Part shown: positions 19,143 to 26,053 of the stretch, piece after piece
Numbering within the stretch: the stretch's first letter is position 1
Layout of the letters: the number at the start of each line of letters is the position of its first letter
The notes under the pieces: model-generated
What the model was told of the DNA's origin: nothing
What the model saw: only the letters and a program-made list of their open reading frames with translations
Database searches by the model: none
Program-made: the position numbers and the translations under genes
DNA from: Burkholderiaceae bacterium
GTDB taxonomy: Bacteria > Pseudomonadota > Gammaproteobacteria > Burkholderiales > Burkholderiaceae_E
Assembly: GCA_023954045.1 (NCBI GenBank)
Contig: JAMLIR010000022.1
Coordinates: forward strand, 1 to 64,000
Length of the DNA stretch: 64,000 nt
Direction: 5' to 3'

Positions 19143-20372
19143 ATGAGCAAGCAAGTGCAGGATGCCTACATCGTCGCGGCCACGCGCACGCCGGTCGGCA
19201 AGGCGCCGAGGGGCGTGTTCCGCAACGTCCGGCCCGACGACCTGCTGGTCCATGCGATCCGCTCGGCGCTCGCGCAGGTGCCGGCGCTCGATCCGAAGAC
19301 GATCGAGGATGCGATCGTCGGCTGCGCGATCCCCGAGGCCGAGCAGGGCCTGAACGTCGCGCGCATCGGCGCGCTGCTGTCCGGCCTGCCCGACACGGTC
19401 GGCGGCGTGACCGTCAACCGCTTCTGCGCGTCGGGCCTGACGGCGATCGCGATGGCCGCCGACCGGATCCGCGTCGGCGAGGCCGAGGTGATGATCGCGG
19501 CGGGCACCGAGTCGATGAGCATGGTGCCGATGATGGGCAACAAGCCGTCGATCAATCCGCGCGTGTTCGAAGGCGACGAGAACCTCGGCATCGCCTACGG
19601 CATGGGGCTGACCGCCGAGAAGGTCGCGCAGCAGTGGAAGGTGACGCGCGAAGCGCAGGACGCGTTCGCGCTCGCCTCGCACCAGAAGGCGATCGCCGCG
19701 CAGCGCGCCGGCGAGTTCGCCGACGAGATCAGCCCGATCGACGTCGTCGAGCGCTTCCCGAACCTCGCCAGCCGCGAAGTCGACGTGCGCACCCGCCGCG
19801 TCGAGCTCGACGAGGGGCCGCGCGCCGACACCACGCTCGAGGCGCTGGCGAAGCTTCGAGCGGTGTTCGCCGCGCCGCGCGACCCCGGTGGCAAGCCCAC
19901 CGGCATGGGCAGCGTCACCGCAGGCAACAGCTCGCAGACCTCGGACGGCGCGGGCGCGCTGATCCTGGTCTCGGAACGCGTCCTGAAGCAGTTCGGGCTC
20001 GTGCCGCTGGCGCGCTTCGTGTCGTTCTCGGTGCGCGGCGTCCCGCCGAAGATCATGGGCATCGGGCCGAAGGAGGCGATCCCCGCCGCGCTGAAGGTCG
20101 CCGGGCTGAAGCTCGACGACATGGGCTGGATCGAGCTGAACGAGGCGTTCGCCGCGCAGTCGCTGGCGGTGATCCAGGACCTCGGCCTGAACCCCGAGGT
20201 GGTCAACCCGATGGGGGGCGCGATCGCGCTCGGGCATCCGCTGGGCGCCACCGGGGCGGTCCGCGCGGCGACCGTCGTGCACGCGCTGCGCCGGCGCCAG
20301 CTGAAGTACGGGATGGTGACGATGTGCGTGGGCACCGGGATGGGTGCGGCGGGGATTTTCGAGCGCGTCTGA
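19143..20372 (+). CDS. fadA: Acetyl-CoA C-acyltransferase (thiolase)
   Basis: 409 residues of a degradative-type thiolase that cleaves 3-ketoacyl-CoA with CoA at the end of the beta-oxidation cycle. Active-site Cys95 lies in TVNRFCASGLTAIAMAA, the His in ALGHPLGATGAVRA, and the second Cys in MVTMCVGTGMGAAGIF near the end. The segment NEAFAAQSLAVIQDLGL is also characteristic. It follows the dehydrogenase/hydratase fusion and probably forms its partner complex. ATG 19143 is preceded by AGGAG (19131-19135). The symbol is by role; biosynthetic thiolases have similar motifs, but the context is degradative. Confidence 0.93.
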   Translation: MSKQVQDAYIVAATRTPVGKAPRGVFRNVRPDDLLVHAIRSALAQVPALDPKTIEDAIVGCAIPEAEQGLNVARIGALLSGLPDTVGGVTVNRFCASGLTAIAMAADRIRVGEAEVMIAAGTESMSMVPMMGNKPSINPRVFEGDENLGIAYGMGLTAEKVAQQWKVTREAQDAFALASHQKAIAAQRAGEFADEISPIDVVERFPNLASREVDVRTRRVELDEGPRADTTLEALAKLRAVFAAPRDPGGKPTGMGSVTAGNSSQTSDGAGALILVSERVLKQFGLVPLARFVSFSVRGVPPKIMGIGPKEAIPAALKVAGLKLDDMGWIELNEAFAAQSLAVIQDLGLNPEVVNPMGGAIALGHPLGATGAVRAATVVHALRRRQLKYGMVTMCVGTGMGAAGIFERV

Positions 20373-20379
20373 CCAGGAC

Positions 20380-20414
20380 GGAGAAGGGAGAAAGGAGAAG
20401 GGAGAAGGGGGAAG
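20380..20414 (+). repeat. Five tandem polypurine heptamers (GGAGAAG type)
   Basis: Five consecutive 7-bp units, GGAGAAG, GGAGAAA, GGAGAAG, GGAGAAG and GGGGAAG, start 7 bases after the thiolase stop and end 8 bases before the hydrolase ATG. Every unit contains a Shine-Dalgarno-like GGAG or GGGG. Confidence 0.9.
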
Positions 20415-20422
20415 CGGGCGTC

Positions 20423-21352
20423 ATGGTTGCCGGGGCAGTGGACGCGGGGGCGGTGGATTCGGGTGCGGGCGGTAGCGGCCCGGCCGGGGCCGGCGGCTCG
20501 AGGTTCGAGTTGGCGACCGGGGACGGAGCGGTGCTGGTGGCGCACCGGTTCGCGGCGCCACGGGCGCGCGCCTCGGTCGTCATCGCGCCCGCGATGGGAG
20601 TGCCGCAGGCGTTCTATCGCGACTTCGCGGCATGGCTCGCGCAGCGCGGCTTCGATGCGCTGACCTTCGACTACCGCGGGATCGGGCAGTCGGCGCCGCG
20701 CTCGCTCAGGCGCTATCGCGCGTCGATCGACCAATGGATCCGTTACGACTACGAGGCGGCGATCCGCGAGGCGCGCGCTCGCGCCGGGGCGACGCCGGTG
20801 TTCGTCGTGGGCCACAGCCTGGGCGCGCAACTGCTCGCGCTCCTGCCTTCGGCGGCCGAGGTCAGCGCGCTGGTGGCGGTGGCCGGCGGCAGCGGCTACT
20901 GGGGCGGCTTTCCGGCGCGGCTGCGGCCGATGATGCTGCTGATGCTGCACGGCGCGGCGCCGCTCGCGATTCCGCTCGCCGGCTACTTTCCCGGCCGGCG
21001 GCTGCGGATGATCGGCGACCTGCCCGGCGACGTGATGCGCCAGTGGCGCCGCTGGTGCCTGAACCGCGACTACCTCGTCGGCGTCGAGCCGGGCGCCCGC
21101 GAGGCCTACGCGCGGGCGCGCTTCGACCTGCTGTCGCTCACCTTCACCGACGACACGATGATGCCGCAGGGCAACGTCGACGCGCTGCACTCGCACCTGC
21201 GCGGCGTGAAGCGCGAGTCGCGGCGCCTCTCGCCGGCCGACGCCGGCGGGCCGATCGGCCACGTCGGTTTCTTTCGGCGGCGGTATCGCGATACGCTGTG
21301 GCCCGTCGCGGCGGACTGGCTCGACGCGCGCTCGGGCGAGCAGGCGCGCTGA
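20423..21352 (+). CDS. Alpha/beta hydrolase (probable esterase/lipase-like)
   Basis: 309 residues. After a Gly/Ala-rich start (1-27) comes an alpha/beta-hydrolase fold: VVIAPAMGVPQAFYRDFAAWLA, then DALTFDYRGIGQSAP (about 87-101) and the nucleophile elbow VVGHSLGAQLLALLP with Ser near 134. GPIGHVGFFRRRYRD near the C-terminus probably supplies the catalytic His. The family commonly hydrolyses short acyl esters or thioesters. It lies between a thiolase and an enoyl-CoA hydratase gene on the same strand. The exact start is uncertain, because the N-terminal Gly/Ala stretch could be untranslated; ATG 20423 was chosen because the polypurine heptamer array stands directly before it. Confidence 0.82.
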   Translation: MVAGAVDAGAVDSGAGGSGPAGAGGSRFELATGDGAVLVAHRFAAPRARASVVIAPAMGVPQAFYRDFAAWLAQRGFDALTFDYRGIGQSAPRSLRRYRASIDQWIRYDYEAAIREARARAGATPVFVVGHSLGAQLLALLPSAAEVSALVAVAGGSGYWGGFPARLRPMMLLMLHGAAPLAIPLAGYFPGRRLRMIGDLPGDVMRQWRRWCLNRDYLVGVEPGAREAYARARFDLLSLTFTDDTMMPQGNVDALHSHLRGVKRESRRLSPADAGGPIGHVGFFRRRYRDTLWPVAADWLDARSGEQAR

Positions 21353-21400
21353 GGAAACGGCGTCCCGGACCCCCGCGCCGCCACCCCAGGAGAACGGACG

Positions 21401-22165
21401 ATGGACGTACTGACGAAAGTCGCCGACGGCGTCGCGACGATCGTGCTGAACCGGCCGGCGAAGAAGAACGCGCTGACCGCCCCGATGTACCAGGCGATGG
21501 CCGACGCGCTGCGCGCGGCCGAGGCGGATGCGGCGGTGCGCTGCATCGTGATCCACGGCAGCGCCGAGGCCTTCACTGCCGGCAACGACCTCGAGGACTT
21601 CCTGAACGACCCGCCGCTCGGCGACGACGCTCCGGTGTTCCGGTTCCTGACCGCGTTGCCCGCCTGCACCAAGCCGCTGGTGGCGGCGGTCGCCGGCCCG
21701 GCGATCGGAGTGGGCACGACGATGTTGCTGCACTGCGACCTGGTCTACGCCGGCGAGAACGCCCGCTTCGCGCTGCCGTTCGCCCAACTCGGCCTGTGTC
21801 CGGAGGCCGCGTCGAGCCTGCTGCTGCCGATGGCCGTGGGGCACCTGCGTGCGGCCGAGAAGCTGCTGCTCGGCGAGCCGTTCGGCGCCGAGGAAGCGCG
21901 CGAGATGGGGCTGGTGAACAAGGTCCTGCCGGCGGGCGAGGTGGTCGATCACGCGCTCGCCCAGGCCGGCAAGCTCGCGCGGTTGCCGGCCTCGTCGCTG
22001 CGGGCCACCAAGAGGCTGATGCGGGCCGGGCTGGACGCCGCGATCGTGCAGCGCATGCACGAGGAAGGCGCCGAGTTCCGCGCGATGCTCACCGCGCCGG
22101 CGGCGCGCGAGGCGTTCAGCGCGTTCCTGGGCAAGCGCAAGCCGGACTTCACGAAGCTGGCTTGA
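21401..22165 (+). CDS. Enoyl-CoA hydratase/isomerase family protein
   Basis: 254 residues of the crotonase superfamily. VATIVLNRPAKKNALTAPMYQAM opens the fold. The oxyanion-hole segments are GSAEAFTAGNDLEDFL (about 57-72) and VAAVAGPAIGVGTTMLLHCD (about 92-111); FALPFAQLGLCPEAASSLLLP follows. The position that holds Glu164 in rat hydratase appears as PEAAS, retaining a Glu, so hydratase or isomerase activity is possible. It could act alongside the large fusion enzyme on other chain lengths or double-bond positions. ATG 21401 follows AGGAG (21388-21392). Confidence 0.9.
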   Translation: MDVLTKVADGVATIVLNRPAKKNALTAPMYQAMADALRAAEADAAVRCIVIHGSAEAFTAGNDLEDFLNDPPLGDDAPVFRFLTALPACTKPLVAAVAGPAIGVGTTMLLHCDLVYAGENARFALPFAQLGLCPEAASSLLLPMAVGHLRAAEKLLLGEPFGAEEAREMGLVNKVLPAGEVVDHALAQAGKLARLPASSLRATKRLMRAGLDAAIVQRMHEEGAEFRAMLTAPAAREAFSAFLGKRKPDFTKLA

Positions 22166-22242
22166 GCGGGAAGGACCGGAACGGTCGACCGGGCGACGCC
22201 GCGCGCGCGGCGCGGGCGTCGCGCACGCGGTCGCGCAGCGGG

Positions 22243-22641
22243 TCAGTCCGGGGGCAGCGGCCGCGGGCGGCGCTCGTCGTCGGTCGCCACGTAGGTGAGC
22301 GTCGCCTCGGTGACCTTGACGATCTCGTCGACCATCTGGTTGCGCTGCGCGTAGACATCGACGAAGACGGTGATCGAAGTGCGGCCGACGCGCACCACTT
22401 CGGCGTAGAAGCTGAGCACGTCGCCGACGAACACCGGATGCTTGAACAGGAACGAGTTGACCGCGATCGTGGCGACGCGGCCGTTGGCGCGGCGGATCGC
22501 CGGCAGCGCGCCGGCCATGTCGACCTGAGCCATGATCCAGCCGCCGAAGACGTCACCGTGGACGTTGGCGTCGGCGGGCATCGGCACCACGCGGAGTTCG
22601 GGGATGCGGCCTGGGGGCAGCTTCGTCGGCGTGGTTTCCAT
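22243..22641 (-). CDS. Acyl-CoA thioesterase (YciA/hotdog family)
   Basis: 132 residues. VPMPADANVHGDVFGGWIMAQVDMAGA at about 19-45 is the YciA-type hotdog signature with the conserved Asn/His-Gly-Asp arrangement; FLFKHPVFVGDVLSFYAEV and RNQMVDEIVKVTEATLTYVA complete the fold. YciA-type enzymes hydrolyse a range of acyl-CoA esters in the cytoplasm. The start METTPTKLPPGRIP at 22641 was chosen because upstream in-frame codons run into the divergent ABC exporter promoter region. The gene stands convergent to the enoyl-CoA hydratase and divergent from the exporter. Confidence 0.9.
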   Translation of the reverse strand: METTPTKLPPGRIPELRVVPMPADANVHGDVFGGWIMAQVDMAGALPAIRRANGRVATIAVNSFLFKHPVFVGDVLSFYAEVVRVGRTSITVFVDVYAQRNQMVDEIVKVTEATLTYVATDDERRPRPLPPD

Positions 22642-22702
22642 GGTCGTGGGGACAGGATGGCGAAGTTGGGCCCAGAATAACGGTTTGCCTGCGAAACGCA
22701 CA

Positions 22703-24598
22703 ATGCGCCGAGCCACCGTCCTCGATGCTCCTGCGGCGCCGGGCGCCCCTGCGGTGCGCGGCGACTGGCACACGATCGCGCGACTTCTGCCCTACCTGTG
22801 GGCCTATCGCTGGCGCGTGGGCCTGGCGCTCGCCAGCCTGGTCGCCGCGAAGTTCGCCAACGTGGGCGTGCCGCTGGTGCTCAAGCAGATCGTCGACGCG
22901 CTCGACCTGAAGCCGGGCGATGCGCGCGCCGCGCTGGTGGTCCCGGTGGCGCTGCTGGTCGCCTACGGGCTGCTGCGGGTCGGCGTCACCCTGTTCACCG
23001 AGCTGCGCGAGGTCATCTTCGCACGCGTCACCCACGACGCGTCGCGCACGATCACGCTGCAGGTGTTCCGGCACCTGCTGTCGCTGTCGCTGCGCTTTCA
23101 CCTCGAGCGCCAGATGGGTGGCATGTCGCGCGACATCGAGCGGGGCTCGCAGGGCATCTCCAGCCTGATTTCCTACACGCTCTACAGCATCCTGCCGACG
23201 CTGGTGGAGATCGCGCTCGTCATCGGCTACCTGGTCGTCCACTACGAGGGCTCTTTCGCGGGGATCGCGCTTGCGGCGCTGGCGCTCTACGTCGCCTATA
23301 CCGTCCGGGTCACCGAGTGGCGCACCAAGTACCGGCGGCAGGTGAACGAACAGGATTCGCGCGCCAACACGCGGGCGATCGACGCGCTGATCAACTACGA
23401 GACGGTCAAGTACTTCGGCAACGAGGAGTTCGAGGCGCGCCGCTACAACGAGAACCTCGTTGCCCGGATGCGCGCGGCCATTCGCGCACAGACCTCGCTG
23501 TCGGTGCTCAACCTCGGCCAGAGCCTGATCATCGCGACCGCGGTGACGCTGCTGATCTGGCGTGCGACCGCCGGCGTGGTCGCAGGCACGATGAGCCTCG
23601 GCGACCTGGTGCTGGTGAACGCCTTCATGATCCAGCTCTACGTCCCGCTCAATTTCCTCGGCGTGCTGTACCGCGAGATCAAGCAGGCGCTCACCGACAT
23701 GGAGCGGATGTTCCGCCTGATGGGCGAGCATCGCGAGGTCGCCGACGCGCCCGGCGCGCCGGCGCTCGCGCTGCAGCCGCGTCGCGCGCCGCTGATACGC
23801 TTCGAGCGCGTCTCGTTCGCCTACGATCCGGCGCGCCCGATCCTGCACGAGGTCGATTTCGCGATGGCGCCGGGGACCACCACCGCGGTGGTCGGCGCCA
23901 GCGGCGCAGGCAAGTCGACGCTGGCGCGGCTGCTGTACCGCTTCTACGACGTGGGATCGGGGCGCATTGCCATCGACGGCCAGGACCTGCGCGAGGTCAC
24001 GCAGGCGAGCCTGCGCGCGGCGATCGGCATCGTTCCGCAGGATACGGTGCTGTTCAACGACACGATCCGCTACAACATCGGCTACGGGCGTCCCGGGGCG
24101 GAGCAGCCGGAGATCGAGGCGGCCGCGCGCGCCGCGCAGTTGCACGACTTCATCTCGGGGTTGCCGCTGGGCTACGACAGCAACGTCGGCGAGCGCGGGC
24201 TGAAACTCTCGGGCGGCGAGAAGCAGCGGGTGGCGATCGCGCGCACGCTGCTGAAGGATCCGCCGATCCTGATTCTCGACGAGGCGACGTCGGCCCTCGA
24301 CAGCCGCAACGAGCAGGCGATCCAGGACGCGTTGCGGCGCGTCGCTGTCGACCGAACCACGCTGGTGATCGCCCATCGGCTGTCGACGATCGTCGACGCA
24401 GACCAGATCCTGGTGATGTCCGGCGGGCGCGTGGTCGAGCGCGGCAACCACGAGTCGCTTTTGCGCGCGGGCGGCGAATATGCGCGGCTCTGGGCGATGC
24501 AGCAGGCCGACGACGCATCGCCTGCCGGCGAATTGCCCGGAGCCGGCGACGAAGCGGGCGCGCGAACCGGCGCGGTGAAGCTCAGCGCGAGGGCTTGA
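22703..24598 (+). CDS. Atm1/HMT1-like ABC exporter (fused permease and ATPase)
   Basis: 631 residues with one membrane domain (six segments, about residues 25-330) and one nucleotide-binding domain (about 365-600). The line ALINYETVKYFGNEEFEARRYNE near 232 is the hallmark of the Atm1/HMT1 subfamily, which moves glutathione-linked or metal-thiol conjugates. In the ATPase: Walker A GASGAGKSTLARLLYRF, Q-loop GIVPQDTVLFND, signature LSGGEKQRVAIA, Walker B ILILDEATSAL and the H-loop in LVIAHRLSTI, all intact. The protein probably works as a homodimer in the inner membrane. The start is ATG 22703; only 61 bases separate it from the divergent thioesterase. Confidence 0.92.
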   Translation: MRRATVLDAPAAPGAPAVRGDWHTIARLLPYLWAYRWRVGLALASLVAAKFANVGVPLVLKQIVDALDLKPGDARAALVVPVALLVAYGLLRVGVTLFTELREVIFARVTHDASRTITLQVFRHLLSLSLRFHLERQMGGMSRDIERGSQGISSLISYTLYSILPTLVEIALVIGYLVVHYEGSFAGIALAALALYVAYTVRVTEWRTKYRRQVNEQDSRANTRAIDALINYETVKYFGNEEFEARRYNENLVARMRAAIRAQTSLSVLNLGQSLIIATAVTLLIWRATAGVVAGTMSLGDLVLVNAFMIQLYVPLNFLGVLYREIKQALTDMERMFRLMGEHREVADAPGAPALALQPRRAPLIRFERVSFAYDPARPILHEVDFAMAPGTTTAVVGASGAGKSTLARLLYRFYDVGSGRIAIDGQDLREVTQASLRAAIGIVPQDTVLFNDTIRYNIGYGRPGAEQPEIEAAARAAQLHDFISGLPLGYDSNVGERGLKLSGGEKQRVAIARTLLKDPPILILDEATSALDSRNEQAIQDALRRVAVDRTTLVIAHRLSTIVDADQILVMSGGRVVERGNHESLLRAGGEYARLWAMQQADDASPAGELPGAGDEAGARTGAVKLSARA

Positions 24599-25148
24599 GC
24601 GGACCGGGAGCGCGCGGCGATGGCAGCGGGCGCCCTCCCGGCGGCGGCGGCCGGTGGGGCCCGGCCCCCGGCGCGGGCAGGCGGCGGTGGTGGTCGTAGC
24701 CGCCGTACCACCAGAGGCCGAAGGTCATCGGCACCCATGGATACCAGCCGTAGTAGTAGCCGGGCACCACGGTGACCGGCGGCGCTGCGACGACCCCCGC
24801 GGCGGGCGGCGCCGCCCTCAACATGTCTTCGGATTCGTCGCGGACCGCGTCGACCAGCTCGCTGCCGGCACCTTCGCGCAGCAGCAGGTCGATGTCGGCG
24901 CCGCGGGCCGGCGCGAGCAGGCCGCGCTCGCGGATGTCGGCGGCCAGGTCGGCCTGCGGGCGGCCGGCGCGCAGTTCGGCGACGATCTCGCCGACGCTCA
25001 GCGGCGCGGGCACTGGCGCATAGGCGCCGGGGATCGCAGTGACTTCGCCGTAGCGCACGCCTTGCGAAACGGCGCATCCGCCCAGGGCAAGGACGATTGC
25101 CGTTGCCGCCGCCACGCCGCCGACCCGCGAGCTTGCAGTCCGATCCAT
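24582..25148 (-). CDS. Putative lipoprotein with a Tyr/Trp/Gly-rich middle and Pro-rich tail
   Basis: 188 residues. It starts MDRTASSRVGGVAAATAIVLALGGCAVSQ, a lipoprotein signal with the lipobox LGGC near residue 25. The mature part has a helical stretch LSVGEIVAELRAGRPQADL (about 51-69) and DIDLLLREGAGSELVDAV, then an aromatic segment PGYYYGWYPWVPMTFGLWWYGGYDHH near 128-153 and a Pro/Arg-rich end. I do not recognise the family. The pattern of an aromatic Gly/Tyr patch before a proline tail recalls small outer-membrane lipoproteins of betaproteobacteria. Its 3-prime end overlaps the convergent exporter gene by 17 bases. Confidence 0.75.
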   Translation of the reverse strand: MDRTASSRVGGVAAATAIVLALGGCAVSQGVRYGEVTAIPGAYAPVPAPLSVGEIVAELRAGRPQADLAADIRERGLLAPARGADIDLLLREGAGSELVDAVRDESEDMLRAAPPAAGVVAAPPVTVVPGYYYGWYPWVPMTFGLWWYGGYDHHRRLPAPGAGPHRPPPPGGRPLPSPRAPGPLKPSR

Positions 25149-25221
25149 CTGTGGACTAACGGGCGGGCTGTCCGCAGGTTGACCGGATGCCGCCGCGAGG
25201 TGCGACCGCGGGGCAGGGCGC

Positions 25222-25920
25222 TCAATGCGCGAACTCGCGAACGACGATCCGCCGGGCAGCGCCTTCGTGGACGACGCAGGCCTTGTGCAGATCGTCGATC
25301 TCGAGGTCGGCGAAGCGCCAGCGGCGGCCGGTCCCGCCCGGGCTGCGATCGTAGGCGAGCGCCGGCTCGCCGTGGCTGCCGGAAACGATGCCGATGTCGG
25401 GCAGCGAACGGCTCAAGCCTTCGCCGAGCGCCTTGACGTAGGCCTCCTTGCGAACCCACACCGTGGCGAGCGCGGCGGCGCGGCAGGGTTCCGGCGCGGA
25501 CAGCACCAGCCTGCGCTCTTCGGGCGACAGGACCCAGAGGAAATCGTCGATCCTGGCGAAGTCCGGGCGCACCCGTTCCACGTCGACGCCCACCTCGACG
25601 TCGGCGACGACGTGCAGCACCCATCGGCCGGAGTGGCTGGAGTTGAAGTGCGGGAGCCGGGGGTGCGCGCCCGGCCGCAGCGCGGGCTTGCCGTGCCGGC
25701 CCTCGACGAAGGCCAGCGTCCCGGCATCGACGCCGAGTCGCCTGGCCAGCAGCAGCCGGCGAGTGCTCCGGCCGACGACGAAGCGCTCGCGGTCCTCGTC
25801 GCGATGGAAGCGCGCGGCGCGCGCCGCCTCGTCCGCGGTCAGCCTCGCGAGATGCGCGTCGAAGCGGCCGACTTCGACGGCGACGTCGACCTTCCAGACT
25901 TCAGGCATCGGCCCCGGCAT
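25222..25920 (-). CDS. Sfp-type 4'-phosphopantetheinyl transferase
   Basis: 232 residues. It moves 4'-phosphopantetheine from CoA to the serine of carrier domains, here presumably the four T domains of the upstream NRPS. Motifs: HFNSSHSGRWVLHVV (about 91-105), GVDVERVRPD with the Mg2+-binding Asp/Glu (111-120), and WVRKEAYVKALGEGL (155-169), the WxxKEAxxK signature. The length fits the Sfp class rather than AcpS. The annotated ATG 25920 overlaps the end of the 50-codon ORF by 20 bases; an internal ATG at 25908 (MPEVWK) overlaps it by 8 and may be the true start. Coupling to the preceding ORFs puts it in the NRPS operon. Confidence 0.92.
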   Translation of the reverse strand: MPGPMPEVWKVDVAVEVGRFDAHLARLTADEAARAARFHRDEDRERFVVGRSTRRLLLARRLGVDAGTLAFVEGRHGKPALRPGAHPRLPHFNSSHSGRWVLHVVADVEVGVDVERVRPDFARIDDFLWVLSPEERRLVLSAPEPCRAAALATVWVRKEAYVKALGEGLSRSLPDIGIVSGSHGEPALAYDRSPGGTGRRWRFADLEIDDLHKACVVHEGAARRIVVREFAH

Positions 25921-26053
25921 GCGCCTGCCTCGTCCCGGCGGCCTCGGGGTTCAGCCGCACGCAGGTGGCCGGGCGCGTCGCGGCCAGGGTCGCCGGCACG
26001 GTTTGCGCGTCGGGTATCGCCGGGATGTTCTGCGGATGCGTCTGGATCGTCAT
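25901..26053 (-). CDS. 50-codon ORF embedded between the NRPS and the phosphopantetheinyl transferase
   Basis: The ATG at 26053-26051 overlaps the NRPS stop codon as ATGA, and the ORF ends at 25901, inside the start region of the transferase gene. An AGGGA lies seven bases before the ATG. The product begins MTIQTHPQNIPAIPDAQTV, is rich in Pro, Ala and Thr, and has one Cys near residue 31. It is not an MbtH-like protein (no Trp residues, no NxExQxS motif, and shorter than the usual ~70) and matches no family I know. Reading-frame continuity at both ends argues that it is translated; a spurious ORF in a 130-base linker remains possible. A peptide substrate, a carrier accessory or merely a coupling spacer are all open. 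Confidence 0.5.
   Translation of the reverse strand: MTIQTHPQNIPAIPDAQTVPATLAATRPATCVRLNPEAAGTRQAHAGADA

Noticed and set aside
20495-20520. GGTTCGA-like element reminiscent of a tRNA T-loop
   Set aside because: It lies in the coding start of the alpha/beta hydrolase and no acceptor or anticodon stem can be folded around it.
19595-22060. Minus-strand open frame of about 820 codons opposite thiolase, hydrolase and hydratase
   Set aside because: No motif is seen, and all three plus-strand genes have intact catalytic signatures.
25901-26053. MbtH-like protein between the NRPS and the transferase
   Set aside because: The 50-residue product lacks the conserved Trp residues and the NxExQxS pattern of MbtH.
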